Assembly: GCA_934754655.1 (NCBI GenBank)
Contig: CAKVIC010000003.1
Span: forward strand, 1 to 64,000
Direction of reading: 5' to 3'
Origin: an uncultured Candidatus Melainabacteria bacterium
GTDB lineage: Bacteria; Cyanobacteriota; Vampirovibrionia; Gastranaerophilales; Gastranaerophilaceae
Length of the DNA stretch: 64,000 nt
Shown here in pieces: positions 16,164-25,647 of the stretch. Within the stretch, counting starts at the first letter, position 1. Every line of letters begins with the position of its first letter. A model generated the notes under the pieces. The model was not told where the DNA came from and did not search any database. It saw only the letters and a program-made list of their open reading frames with translations. Position numbers and translations under genes: made by a program.

Positions 16164-16955
16164 CTAACTCAAATATTTTTTGTATAAAGCATAATCGTCA
16201 GGATCAACAGAATGCTCATTTGCTATTTTTTCTTCAGTTTCCTCTGTATGCAAATTTTCGCCAGCAAATAAAGAATCTATTATATTATCTGAATTTTCTT
16301 CATTAAATCTATTTGTAAAATCATTATTTTCTTCTGCAGTAGATTCTGAATCTTCATTATTAACCTCATACTTTTTATGAGTTTTAGTTAATATTTTGGC
16401 AAAATTTATAGTTGGAATTTCAATTTTTGGAATCTCAATTTTAGGAATTTTTATATTCGGGATTTCTATTCTTGAATAGTCACATTCTTCATTTTCAGTG
16501 TTTACAGTGCCTAAATCCTTGATTAATTGTATTGTGGAATTAGAAGCACCAATTAACATACGCTTTCCATCCAATTCTACGACATGTAAAGTTTTATTAT
16601 TTCCTAACGCTGTAGTAGAAACAACTGCGACATGTGATTTTGAAAAATCACCTTGTTGTGATTTTAGCGTATTATAACCTAGTTTATTTAACTTTTGAAA
16701 AATAAGTCCTGTAATATAAATTAATAAAATTACGATAGCTAAGGAAATAATGACTGTAATAAAATTTGGCTCATGCCCGATAGTTTGAGTTGTAAGAGAA
16801 GCTGTGTTTGAATCCTTTACCCCAACAGTTGAAGCTGATGCTGATTGCATTAATTCCGGCAAATCAGGCAAAACATCAAATTTTTCAGCTGCCGAACATG
16901 ATAGTGCGCTCATCCAGCACCATACTCCTAATATATTTCTCTTAATCTTCTCCAT
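16164..16955 (-). CDS. fliO: Flagellar biosynthesis protein FliO family
   Basis: FliO is a membrane protein that helps assemble the FliPQR export gate of the flagellar basal body. After a signal-like N-terminus (MEKIKRNILGVWCWMSALSC) and a short external stretch, one membrane segment (ITVIISLAIVILLIYITGLI) leads to the hallmark VAVVSTTALGNNKTLHVVE then LDGKRMLIGAS and IQLIKDLG. The cytoplasmic tail has tandem IPKIE-type pentapeptides (about residues 160-185) and an acidic C-terminus, not usual in FliO. The frame is open to 17021, but the ATG at 16955 has AGGG upstream and restores the normal N-terminus. First gene of fliO-neuB-HAD. Confidence 0.82.
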   Translation of the reverse strand: MEKIKRNILGVWCWMSALSCSAAEKFDVLPDLPELMQSASASTVGVKDSNTASLTTQTIGHEPNFITVIISLAIVILLIYITGLIFQKLNKLGYNTLKSQQGDFSKSHVAVVSTTALGNNKTLHVVELDGKRMLIGASNSTIQLIKDLGTVNTENEECDYSRIEIPNIKIPKIEIPKIEIPTINFAKILTKTHKKYEVNNEDSESTAEENNDFTNRFNEENSDNIIDSLFAGENLHTEETEEKIANEHSVDPDDYALYKKYLS

Positions 16956-17019
16956 GCACTTTACCCTAGTTTTTGCTATAATTATAACATAAAAAAATAA
17001 AATAGGTCTATAATTAAGC

Positions 17020-18330
17020 ATGCTTACAAATTTTTTTACAAATAATTTACTTAAAAATATTGTAATAATTGTTATTTTTTCTGTAGCAGTTTTGGAAATA
17101 ATTTTTTTTATATTAATAAAAATTTACATAAAAAATTTCAAAAATGATTTTAAAAATTCTTTAAACGAAATAAGCAAAGCCTTAGATTCTATTCGTTATG
17201 GGGATTTGACTCAAAAAATTAGTAAATTAAAATTTCCTAATTCTAATGTGCTTCTTGATAGTTTAAATAGAATGGTTGAAACTCTTCAAGATAGAGAGTT
17301 AATGATTGTAGAATATCAAAACGAGCTTTCAAAACAAAACGAATATCTGGAAATGATTATAAACTCACTCTCTGACGGCTTGGTGATTACAGATATTCAA
17401 GGAAAAATTATTAGAGTTACTTCAAGAATAGAGCAATGGTTTAATGGTTCCAGAAAATCAATAATAGGCAATCCACTTATTAATTATATTAAAATTCAGA
17501 GTAAAAAACCTATACAGTTTTTAAAGGAAGATGAAATATTTATAAACACCGCAAAAGATTTAAATTTTACAGCAAGCACAATAGAATTAAATGTTGGTGA
17601 CAAGCTTAAACGTTATATTATTGTTATAAAAAATGTAACAGATCAAAAAGAATTAGAGACCTTAAAAGAAGATTTTGTAGCAACATTGACTCATGATTTA
17701 AAAATTCCAATTATTGCCGAAACCAATATGCTTGAATTATTTTTGTCAGAAGCTTTTGGTAATTTAACAGAAAAACAACGTATTGCTTTAAAAAATATGC
17801 AAACTTCTAACCGTGAATTACTTGATTTAGTACAAATTGTTCTTGATACTTATAAAGTTAAAGATAACAAAATAACTTTGTATAAAGAAAATATCATGTT
17901 AAAATGTTTCATGAAGGAAATTATAGAGGAAATGGCTCCTCTTGCAAATAAAACAAATAATAACATAGTTTTTAATCAAGAGCGCGACATTAGAGCTTTT
18001 GCAGATAAATTTCAACTAAAACGTGTGATTAAAAATTTAATACAAAACGCGATTTCATACGGAGAACCTGATTCGCCAATAGAAATTTCGATAGGTGAAA
18101 TTCCGCATTATGTAATAATAAAAATTAAAGATTACGGTGCTGGGATTTCGCAAGAAGATATTGATAAAGTTTTCAATCGTTATTATTCAGCAGCGAAAAA
18201 ATTCAAAAAAATTGGCACAGGGCTAGGTTTATATCTTGCTCTGCAAATAACCAAAGCACATGGTGGCGATTTAGAATTAACAAGTAAAGAGGGTGAATTT
18301 ACAGAATTTTGTATAAAAATTCCGGTTTAA
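17020..18330 (+). CDS. Membrane sensor histidine kinase with PAS domain
   Basis: The 436-residue protein has one N-terminal membrane segment (10-33), a HAMP-like stretch to about 90, a PAS domain at about 108-205 (IINSLSDGLVITDIQGKI), and a kinase core. The phospho-acceptor His is in DFVATLTHDLKIPI, the N box is NLIQNAISYG, the G1 box is DYGAGIS, and the G2 box is GTGLGLYLA. No periplasmic sensor domain is present, so sensing is probably by PAS. It starts an operon with aroH and a stand-alone receiver protein, its likely partner. It diverges from fliO. Confidence 0.92.
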   Translation: MLTNFFTNNLLKNIVIIVIFSVAVLEIIFFILIKIYIKNFKNDFKNSLNEISKALDSIRYGDLTQKISKLKFPNSNVLLDSLNRMVETLQDRELMIVEYQNELSKQNEYLEMIINSLSDGLVITDIQGKIIRVTSRIEQWFNGSRKSIIGNPLINYIKIQSKKPIQFLKEDEIFINTAKDLNFTASTIELNVGDKLKRYIIVIKNVTDQKELETLKEDFVATLTHDLKIPIIAETNMLELFLSEAFGNLTEKQRIALKNMQTSNRELLDLVQIVLDTYKVKDNKITLYKENIMLKCFMKEIIEEMAPLANKTNNNIVFNQERDIRAFADKFQLKRVIKNLIQNAISYGEPDSPIEISIGEIPHYVIIKIKDYGAGISQEDIDKVFNRYYSAAKKFKKIGTGLGLYLALQITKAHGGDLELTSKEGEFTEFCIKIPV

Positions 18331-18343
18331 GAAAGGAAATGAC

Positions 18344-18691
18344 ATGATTACAAAAGGTATAAGAGGCGCAATTTTAGTAGAAGAAAACACTTCAGAAGCA
18401 ATTGGAAGCGCAACAATCAAATTATTGAAAGAGATTATGAAGAAAAATAATATTGAAACAAATTTGATTTCACACGTAATTTTTTCTTTAACTTCAGACC
18501 TGAATGCGGATTTTCCGGCAAAGTATGCGAGAATAAACTTAAAATGGCGCGAGGTGCCGATGTTGTGTTTTAACGAGATTAATGTTCCAAATTCTTTAAA
18601 GAGATGTTTGCGAGTTTTGGTTGTGGTAAACTGTAGAGAGGATTTTGAACCGGAATTTATATATATAGGTGGAGCTGAAGTTTTAAGATAA
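18344..18691 (+). CDS. aroH: Chorismate mutase, AroH type
   Basis: A 115-residue monofunctional chorismate mutase of the Bacillus AroH class, converting chorismate to prephenate for Phe and Tyr synthesis. Recognisable pieces are the N-terminal RGAILVEENT, SLTSDLNADFPAKYAR, VPMLCFNEI, and the C-terminal LRVLVVVNC. Length is usual. GAAAGGAAA precedes the ATG. It sits between a histidine kinase and a receiver gene and overlaps the receiver start as TAATG, an unusual place for a biosynthetic enzyme. Confidence 0.93.
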   Translation: MITKGIRGAILVEENTSEAIGSATIKLLKEIMKKNNIETNLISHVIFSLTSDLNADFPAKYARINLKWREVPMLCFNEINVPNSLKRCLRVLVVVNCREDFEPEFIYIGGAEVLR

Positions 18692-19074
18692 TGAAAAAGG
18701 TTTTAATAGTTGACGACGTTAATAGCTGGTTGGAATTTCATACAAAATTTATAAATAATGTGCTAGGAGAAGTTGAATTATTTAAAGCAAATTCTGCAAA
18801 AGATGCTTATAATTTGATTGTTGAACACAATTTTAAGCCTTTTGACATGATTATTACTGATTTACAAATGGAATCTGATTATGAACCTCTTTTTGCCGGA
18901 GAATGGCTAGTTGAACAAATTCAAAGATTTAAAAATTATTACAAAACTAAAATTATAATTATATCAGGTCATCCAAGCATCAATTTAATTGCAGAAAAAT
19001 TTAATGTAGACGGTTTGTCAAAAAATACATTAATGAGTTTTCCACAAGCTTACGAAGAATGGCTTGAAAACTAA
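18691..19074 (+). CDS. Stand-alone response-regulator receiver protein
   Basis: A 127-residue CheY-like receiver without an output domain. VLIVDDVNSW carries the acidic pair, MIITDLQME the phospho-acceptor Asp, IIIISGHPS the Ser/Thr switch, and DGLSKN the conserved Lys. An insertion (SDYEPLFAGEWLVEQI) follows the phosphorylation loop. It is translationally coupled to aroH and is the likely partner of the upstream kinase. Output by protein contact, as in CheY or Spo0F, is likely. Its stop overlaps the convergent wecB stop by 4 bp. Confidence 0.88.
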   Translation: MKKVLIVDDVNSWLEFHTKFINNVLGEVELFKANSAKDAYNLIVEHNFKPFDMIITDLQMESDYEPLFAGEWLVEQIQRFKNYYKTKIIIISGHPSINLIAEKFNVDGLSKNTLMSFPQAYEEWLEN

Positions 19075-20186
19075 CTAAAATATTTTCTGATAATCTCTAC
19101 TATTTTTTTAGACGTAGTGCCGTCGCCATAAGGATTTTTAACTTTTAATCTTGTTTGAGAAATATCCTTTGTCAGAATTTTTTCCGCCTCTGTTACAATT
19201 TTATCATAATCAGCACCAACTAATTTTGAAACACCAACTTCAACCCCCTCTTTGCGCTCTGTTTCATAACGCATTACGAGAGTTGGGCAAGCAAAAGATG
19301 GAGCTTCTTCTTGAATTCCGCCGGAATCTGTTAAAATTAATTTGGCGTTTTTCATTAAGTATACTAAATATGGATAATCAAGCGGTTTTAATAATTTGAT
19401 ATTTTTCAAATCAGAAAGTCGCGAATAGAATTTTTCTTTGACATTTGGATTTGGATGAACAGGTATTACAAATATATGGTCGTCATATTTTTTTGCTAAA
19501 TATGATATGGCATTTATAATTCTATCAATCCTTTCACCATGGTTTTCTCGTCTATGTGCTGTTATTAAAATTAATTTGTCATTAATTTCAATATTATTTT
19601 CTTCATAGAATTTTTTAGCTTGCGAAATTACGTCTTCTGATAAACAAAACAATGCATCAATAACAGTGTTTCCAACTACATAAATTTTATCATTGTCTAT
19701 ATTTTCTTTCAACAAAGCTTGTTTGTTAACATCAGTTGGAGCAAAATGCAAATCTGCAATCCTGCTTGCCATTTGACGAATAACTTCTTCCGGAAACGGT
19801 TCATATTTGTCATAAGAGCGTAAGCCGGCTTCAACATGAAACACCGGAATTTTGTGATAAAAACTTGCTAATGCACCACATAAAACGGTCATTGTATCAC
19901 CTTGCACAATTGTTGCATCAATTTGATAATCATTATAAATTTTGTCTAAAGAATTTAAAATTCTTGTCTGAACAGATGCTAAAGATTGGTTTTCGCGCAT
20001 GCAATCCAAGCTTATATCAGCTTTTAAGCCAAAATATTCAAGCGTTTGGTTTGAAAGCTCTTTTTGCTGTTCAGTATTACAAATCAAAACATTATAATCT
20101 TGTGGAAATTTTTTCATCTCCAAAATCACTGGTGCAAGCTTTATAATCTCCGGACGTGTTCCAAAAATAAAAATAACATTTTTCAT
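19071..20186 (-). CDS. wecB: UDP-N-acetylglucosamine 2-epimerase (non-hydrolysing)
   Basis: This enzyme interconverts UDP-GlcNAc and UDP-ManNAc, supplying ManNAc units for surface glycans. The 371-residue product has the GT-B fold landmarks: GTRPEIIKLAPVI at the N-terminus, HVEAGLRSYDKYEPFPEE, ITAHRRENHGER, and the nucleotide-binding TDSGGIQEEAPSF. It is a single gene on the minus strand. Its location close to the NeuB/KdsC-like operon is of interest, since ManNAc derivatives feed sialic-type acids, though that route usually uses a hydrolysing epimerase. Confidence 0.93.
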   Translation of the reverse strand: MKNVIFIFGTRPEIIKLAPVILEMKKFPQDYNVLICNTEQQKELSNQTLEYFGLKADISLDCMRENQSLASVQTRILNSLDKIYNDYQIDATIVQGDTMTVLCGALASFYHKIPVFHVEAGLRSYDKYEPFPEEVIRQMASRIADLHFAPTDVNKQALLKENIDNDKIYVVGNTVIDALFCLSEDVISQAKKFYEENNIEINDKLILITAHRRENHGERIDRIINAISYLAKKYDDHIFVIPVHPNPNVKEKFYSRLSDLKNIKLLKPLDYPYLVYLMKNAKLILTDSGGIQEEAPSFACPTLVMRYETERKEGVEVGVSKLVGADYDKIVTEAEKILTKDISQTRLKVKNPYGDGTTSKKIVEIIRKYFS

Positions 20187-20296
20187 AGTTTAATTATACA
20201 CTAAAATTAAAATATTGTATTTTAATTTTAATTAGTCATAAAACAATTTGTGATATAATTATTGTAAGATAAGGAAATTAAGAAAGAGATAAAAAT

Positions 20297-21673
20297 ATGG
20301 AAAGACAAAGAGCTAAAGAACAAGATAAATTTGAACGTAGACATAATTTTAATGCAGTAGAAGAGAATTTTACACCTGAACAAGCGAAAATGGAAGCGTC
20401 ACGTTGTTTAAATTGCAAGAATCCGCGTTGCGTTCAAGGATGTCCGGTAAATATTCAAATTCCAGATTTTATTAAAGCTTTAAAAGAAGGTGAACTTGAA
20501 AAATCTGGCGAAATTATACGTAATACAAGCATGCTTCCTTCTGTTTGCGGAAGAGTTTGTCCTCAAGAAAGACAATGTGAAGGCAAATGTGTTCTTGGTA
20601 TTAAAGGTGAACCTGTAGCAATTGGCGCATTAGAAAGATATGTTGGCGATAATACAGTAGCAAGAGATGTAAAAATTGTCCCATCCGGCAAAAAAGTTGC
20701 AATTGTCGGTTCAGGATGTGCAGGAATTACAGCCGCCGCTGATTTAAGAAAAGCTGGACATGATGTTACTATTTTTGAAGCTTTGCATAAATTTGGCGGA
20801 GTATTGAGATATGGAATTCCACCATTTAGACTTCCTCGAAAAGTTTTAGATAAAGAACTTGAAAATCTAAAAAACATGGGCGTTAAGTTCGAAAAAAATG
20901 TAATTGTCGGCAAATCAATAACTCTTAAACAACTAGAAGAAGATGGATATGATGCAATATTTATATGCTCTGGTGCTGGTTTACCTAAAATGATGAATAT
21001 TGAGGGTGAAAATCTAAATGGAGTATTTTCTGCCAATGAATTTTTAACAAGAGTTAATTTAATGCAAGCTAACGAAGAAAATACCGCGACTCCTTTAAAA
21101 GTAGGCAAATCCGTTGCCGTAATTGGTGGCGGAAATGTTGCAATGGATGCTGCTAGAACGGCTGTAAGAGTAGGTTTTGAAACAGTTTATATTGTATATA
21201 GAAGAACAGAAAAAGAGTTACCTGCGCGCTTAGAAGAAATTCGACACGCAAAAGAAGAAGGTATTAAGTTTGAATTTTTGCGTGCACCACATAGAATTCT
21301 TGAAAATAACGGCTATGTTGCAGGCATGGAATTTAAAGTTATGGAATTAGGTGAACCTGACGAATCAGGACGTTGTAAACCGGTTGGTACAGGTAAATTT
21401 ATAACTTTTGATGTTGATACTGTAATTGTAGCTCTAGGAACAGGTCCGAACCCAATTATTCAAAAATCTGCTGTAGCTGAAGGTTTGAGCTTTGATACTG
21501 ATAAAAAAGGATATTTTGTAGTAAACGAAGAAACCCGTGAAACTTCTATACCTATGATTTTTGCAGGTGGTGATGTAGCACCGGTTGGAGCTTCAAACGC
21601 TATCAATGCAATGGGCGCAGGTAAAAAAGCAGCTAAAGCTATTAATGAAATGCTAGCTTCTAAAAAAGCATAA
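20297..21673 (+). CDS. gltA: NADPH-dependent glutamate synthase small chain-like oxidoreductase
   Basis: The 458-residue flavoprotein has an N-terminal Cys-rich Fe-S domain (RCLNCKNPRCVQGCP, VCGRVCPQERQCEGKC), then an FAD-binding Rossmann motif VAIVGSGCAGITAAADL and an NAD(P)H-binding motif VAVIGGGNVAMDAARTA, ending in FAGGDVAPVGASNAINAMGAG. This is the layout of the homotetrameric GltA/GltD class, which transfers electrons from NADPH for glutamate formation. NfnB/SudB-type ferredoxin-NADP oxidoreductases share it, so the partner decides the role; no large subunit is adjacent. GAAAGAGAT precedes the ATG. Confidence 0.85.
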   Translation: MERQRAKEQDKFERRHNFNAVEENFTPEQAKMEASRCLNCKNPRCVQGCPVNIQIPDFIKALKEGELEKSGEIIRNTSMLPSVCGRVCPQERQCEGKCVLGIKGEPVAIGALERYVGDNTVARDVKIVPSGKKVAIVGSGCAGITAAADLRKAGHDVTIFEALHKFGGVLRYGIPPFRLPRKVLDKELENLKNMGVKFEKNVIVGKSITLKQLEEDGYDAIFICSGAGLPKMMNIEGENLNGVFSANEFLTRVNLMQANEENTATPLKVGKSVAVIGGGNVAMDAARTAVRVGFETVYIVYRRTEKELPARLEEIRHAKEEGIKFEFLRAPHRILENNGYVAGMEFKVMELGEPDESGRCKPVGTGKFITFDVDTVIVALGTGPNPIIQKSAVAEGLSFDTDKKGYFVVNEETRETSIPMIFAGGDVAPVGASNAINAMGAGKKAAKAINEMLASKKA

Positions 21674-21681
21674 ATTCAACA

Positions 21682-21748
21682 AATCCAAGAGGCGGATTTG
21701 CGGACGGAATGAATGAACGTCAGTGAATGAATTCCGGATAGCGAACAG
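21682..21748. repeat. Intergenic palindromic element between gltA and recJ
   Basis: A GC-richer stretch with AATCC/GGATT and CGGAAT (21705-21710)/ATTCCG (21731-21736) inverted repeats around a GAATGAATGAACG/GTGAATGAATT core. It lies between two converging genes and could be a REP-like element or terminator remnant. Confidence 0.35.
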
Positions 21749-21781
21749 ATTGAACTATCAAAATCACAAAACGAAACTTCC

Positions 21782-24109
21782 TTATAAAGGCATTTTTAAA
21801 AGTGACATTTTGTAATCATTTACAGTATTCAAAAGTTCAACAAACTCTGCGTATTTTTGCGTATGCAAAGTTTTTGAAAGCTCTATACTTTCTACAAAAT
21901 TAATTTTATAACTTTCTTCATCCCTTGATAAAATTTTAATCATGCCGGAATCTTTAAATATTTCAAGTAGTGTCATTACTATTTCATCTGTTAAACCTAA
22001 AGCCGCTGAAGCACGCCCTATTACAAAATTTCCTTCTAAATTATTGCAAGTATATTTAATCATGCCTGAAAACATTTTCAAAATATCTTCTTGAGAAACT
22101 TGAGGCTGATAATACATATAATGCAAAGATTTTGCACAAATAGTCCGTTTTAACTCTTCCATAATTTCTTCATCAGCAGGATAATCAAAAAACATTAATA
22201 CATCGTTTTTACAAGCAGTTTGACGATTTATAATTGATTTATAAATAAACTCATAAGGCTTTAATTTTTCAATAATTTGACGGTTCTCTGCAAAAACGGA
22301 AACTCCCAACTTCGTATTTTTTATATAATCATTTACTTGAGTTAAAATACTTGTTTTTTTTCTATGATCATAAATTTTGATATCAGATTTTTCTTCTTCT
22401 TCCAATGCGTCTGAATGAATATCTTTTATAATTAATTGAATGTCTGTAACTCCATTAAAAGTATTAAGTTGTGGCGCAAAAGCTATGTCTAATTTATCAC
22501 CTGCAACTAAAGGAATATCACCTCTTGACCACCATACACAATCTTTTGCTCCTCGTGGAGTGTCAATTATTAGCTTTAAATGTTCTTTGGTTGAACCCAT
22601 TAATTTTTTTTGTTTTAATGTTAAATTTTTTATAACAAATGTTGGCGAAGGGTTTGACATTCCAAAGGGCTCAAGAGAAGAAATTTCTTCAACCAAAGAA
22701 ATATCTAAATCTTCTGTTGAAATCTCTAAATCAATATCCAAAGATGGGGTTAAAGCTTGACCATTCAACATTTCATCAACAGTTTTGTTTAAAGCTTTTT
22801 TTACAGCCTCTAAACTTGTTTTGTCTTCTGAAAAAGCAAAACCTCCAGCAAGTTTATGTCCTCCAAATCCATCCAGCATATCTGAAATATTACTAATTAT
22901 TTCGTATAAATTTAACTCCTTTACGCCGCGCGCAGAACATCTATATTGCTTAGTTTCTTCTGAATAAGTTATTATAAAAGTTGGTTTATAGTATCTTTCA
23001 ACAAATTTTGATGCAACAATCCCCACAATTCCAATATGCCAATCTTTATTAAATAAAACAATTACATTATCACGCATACCGGTAGATTTCCAAATCTCAT
23101 CAGCTTCTTCAAAAGTGGTGCTACATAATTCCTGACGCAATTTATTATAATTTTCAAGCGTAATTATTGCCATTTCAATTTCTTGCTTATTTTCAGAAGT
23201 TAATAATTTTATTGCAGCCTCGACAGTATCAAGCCTACCCGATGCATTAATTCTTGGAGCTATAGTAAATGCAATTTGTTCTGAAGTTAAATTGTTTTCA
23301 GCGCTTAATCCTGCAACTTCTAACAAGCGCTTAATACCATAATGCTTTCCAGCGCTTATTAATTCAATACCTTTCGTTACGTAATACCTATTTTCACCAA
23401 TTAATGGAACTAAATCTGCAACAGTTCCTATCGCAACAAAAGGTAAAAGTTCTGATGAAAAAGCTAATTTATCATAGCGCTCCAAAATTCCTTGAGCAAG
23501 CTTAAACGCAACTCCAACTCCTGCAAGCGATGTTAAAGATTCAATTTGCGTCGCGCTTAATTTTTCATCCAACGAGCCCATAGCTTTTGGATTGATTATT
23601 GCAAATGCCTGTGGAATTTCATCAGGTGCTTCATGGTGATCCGTAATAATTACATCTCGCCTAAAACTGTTGATAAACTTAACCTCTTCAACATTACTAA
23701 TACCGTTATCAACAGTAATAATAAGTTTTGGCTTTTCTTTGCTTAAAAGTTTTACAAGCGATTTAGAATTAAGCCCATGCCCTTCACTATCTCTATTGGG
23801 GATATAATAAGCAACCTCCGCCCCTAAGTATAAAAAAGTTTGATATAAAACGGAAGTTGAAGTGACTCCATCCGCATCAAAATCACCATAAATTAAAATC
23901 TTTTCTTTTTCATCTATTGCTTTAACAATCCTATCTACCGCCTTCTGCATCTCACAAAACGCATTAGGATGCATTAAAGTAATTTCAAGAGGATGCAAAA
24001 ACTCTCTTCTAGCATCCTCATTTTTAATTCCACGAATATCTAAAAGCCTATCTATTATAGGTCTATTGTCGTTAATATCACTTTTTAAATTCCATTGTTT
24101 GCAACGCAT
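21782..24109 (-). CDS. recJ: Single-stranded-DNA-specific exonuclease RecJ
   Basis: RecJ degrades single-stranded DNA 5' to 3' in recombination and repair. The DHH phosphoesterase core shows LIYGDFDADGVTST, ITVDNGIS, VIITDHHEAPDE, and RINASGRLDTVEAAI; the DHHA1 half has HIGIVGIVASKFVERY, and GGHKLAGGFAF completes the site. An OB-fold region follows. At 775 residues the protein is longer than E. coli RecJ (577) and has a C-terminal extension of about 200 residues, as in Firmicute and cyanobacterial forms. It overlaps ctpA by 25 bp. Confidence 0.95.
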   Translation of the reverse strand: MRCKQWNLKSDINDNRPIIDRLLDIRGIKNEDARREFLHPLEITLMHPNAFCEMQKAVDRIVKAIDEKEKILIYGDFDADGVTSTSVLYQTFLYLGAEVAYYIPNRDSEGHGLNSKSLVKLLSKEKPKLIITVDNGISNVEEVKFINSFRRDVIITDHHEAPDEIPQAFAIINPKAMGSLDEKLSATQIESLTSLAGVGVAFKLAQGILERYDKLAFSSELLPFVAIGTVADLVPLIGENRYYVTKGIELISAGKHYGIKRLLEVAGLSAENNLTSEQIAFTIAPRINASGRLDTVEAAIKLLTSENKQEIEMAIITLENYNKLRQELCSTTFEEADEIWKSTGMRDNVIVLFNKDWHIGIVGIVASKFVERYYKPTFIITYSEETKQYRCSARGVKELNLYEIISNISDMLDGFGGHKLAGGFAFSEDKTSLEAVKKALNKTVDEMLNGQALTPSLDIDLEISTEDLDISLVEEISSLEPFGMSNPSPTFVIKNLTLKQKKLMGSTKEHLKLIIDTPRGAKDCVWWSRGDIPLVAGDKLDIAFAPQLNTFNGVTDIQLIIKDIHSDALEEEEKSDIKIYDHRKKTSILTQVNDYIKNTKLGVSVFAENRQIIEKLKPYEFIYKSIINRQTACKNDVLMFFDYPADEEIMEELKRTICAKSLHYMYYQPQVSQEDILKMFSGMIKYTCNNLEGNFVIGRASAALGLTDEIVMTLLEIFKDSGMIKILSRDEESYKINFVESIELSKTLHTQKYAEFVELLNTVNDYKMSLLKMPL

Positions 24110-25293
24110 GTCATTTTTTCCAATACTTCAATAGCTTTCTTTAACTGAACATCGTCTTTTGCTTCGACATTCTCCTTAGTTAATTCTACCACAATATCAG
24201 GAGTTATGCCTTTTTTATGAATATCTGTTCCTGATGGAGTTAAGTATCTTTGTATTGTAATATTCATGCCTGATTCGCCTGGCAATTTATTAATCTCTTG
24301 TACCAAACCTTTGCCGAAGGATTGTTCTCCAATAATCGTCGCTCTATTATTATCTTTTAGTGCGCCACTTAAAATTTCACTAGCAGAGGCAGAACCTTTA
24401 TTGATTAAAACCACCATTGGTTTATTGCAAATCTGATTATACCTAGCTCTTGTAGTATCTTTATATCTATCTCTATCAACAGTACTAACAATTGCACCAC
24501 CTTTTAATAACATATCAGAAATACTGATTGCATTATTTAAAAGCCCCCCTGGATTTGAACGTAAATCAAGTATCACGCCATTCTTATTTTTTGAAGCGTT
24601 TAAAATAGTTTCAATTTCTGATGCAGCATTTTTACTGATAAAAGAACTTAAACGAATGTATTGAATATCTTTAGGAATTACACTTGTTTCAAAAGGTGGT
24701 TTACAAGAAACTGATTTGATTTCAATTTCATCCCTTACAATGTTATAAATTTTATTTTGAGCCCCTTTTCTTTGTATCAATAAAGAAACCGAAGTTCCTT
24801 TTTCTCCACGAATTTTATCCGCGGCAGCATCTACACTAATACCTTTTGTGCTTTCACCATTAATTTCAAGAATTTTGTCATCAGCTAGAAGTCCCGCGCG
24901 TTCAGCTGGTGAATCTTCAAGCGGTGCAATAATAACAAGCTCGCCATCTCTTAATCCAATCTGCGTGCCAATTCCTTTTAATGAACCTTTTATGGATTGA
25001 GTTTCTTCTGAAAATTCTTTTGGTGGCAAGAATCTTGTGTAAGGATCGTCTAAACTTGCAAGCATTGTATCTATTGCAACATACGCATCTTCTTCTGTTT
25101 TAAGTTTATGTTCGTATTTATAACGCCATTTTGCCCAATCTTGCGAATTGTTAGAAGGGTCATAATACCTACTGTTAACTAATTTCCAAACATCATCATA
25201 TAAAACATCAGGCTGCACATTAGCACATACTGAGCCACAAAATAAATATGAAAGTGTTATACAAAAAAGTCCGGTTTTTAAATATTTTTTCAT
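24085..25293 (-). CDS. ctpA: Carboxyl-terminal processing protease, S41 family
   Basis: An exported Ser/Lys protease that trims C-termini of envelope proteins. It has a signal peptide (residues 1 to about 24), an N-terminal helical domain, a PDZ domain at roughly 90-175 (SLKGIGTQIG, PAERAGLLADDKILEING), and the S41 catalytic core: ILDLRSNPGGLL, the nucleophile Ser in NKGSASASEI, and the general-base Lys in GEQSFGKGLVQ. Length (402) is typical. Its 3' end overlaps the recJ start, so the two are cotranscribed. Confidence 0.95.
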   Translation of the reverse strand: MKKYLKTGLFCITLSYLFCGSVCANVQPDVLYDDVWKLVNSRYYDPSNNSQDWAKWRYKYEHKLKTEEDAYVAIDTMLASLDDPYTRFLPPKEFSEETQSIKGSLKGIGTQIGLRDGELVIIAPLEDSPAERAGLLADDKILEINGESTKGISVDAAADKIRGEKGTSVSLLIQRKGAQNKIYNIVRDEIEIKSVSCKPPFETSVIPKDIQYIRLSSFISKNAASEIETILNASKNKNGVILDLRSNPGGLLNNAISISDMLLKGGAIVSTVDRDRYKDTTRARYNQICNKPMVVLINKGSASASEILSGALKDNNRATIIGEQSFGKGLVQEINKLPGESGMNITIQRYLTPSGTDIHKKGITPDIVVELTKENVEAKDDVQLKKAIEVLEKMTCVANNGI

Positions 25294-25573
25294 AAAATCC
25301 TACCTCTTATTTTCAAAGCGCTTTATAAATATAGTACACAATATTTAATTTATAATCAAATTTTTTTATAAAACATGAAAAAAATTTTATAAATATACGG
25401 TTTTTATATAAAAATTTTTAGCGTTAAAATTTTAGCTTTGAAGATAAAAATAATCTTTTATTCTTAAAGTAAATAAAATTTTGATTTAGCTTTTACTATA
25501 TAGATTTTAGCACTTGAAATAAAAAAATGTTTATGAGAAGATAGAGAACGTGATAATTGAATAAAAAATTTAT

Positions 25574-25647
25574 GGCAAGGTAGCTCAGCTGGTGAGAGCG
25601 CACGGCTCATACCCGTGAGGTCGAGAGTTCGAATCTCTCCCTTGCTA
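25574..25647 (+). tRNA. tRNA-Met elongator (CAU)
   Basis: A 74-nt cloverleaf without encoded CCA. The acceptor is GGCAAGG/CCTTGCT with a first G-T pair, the anticodon stem-loop is CACGG-CTCATAC-CCGTG (anticodon CAT), and the T-arm is GAGAG-TTCGAAT-CTCTC. The paired first base and the anticodon stem exclude the initiator; a lysidine-modified tRNA-Ile2 remains possible. Its 3' 35 nt plus downstream flank recur at 25797 and 31438, so it serves as an integration-like target. Confidence 0.9.
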
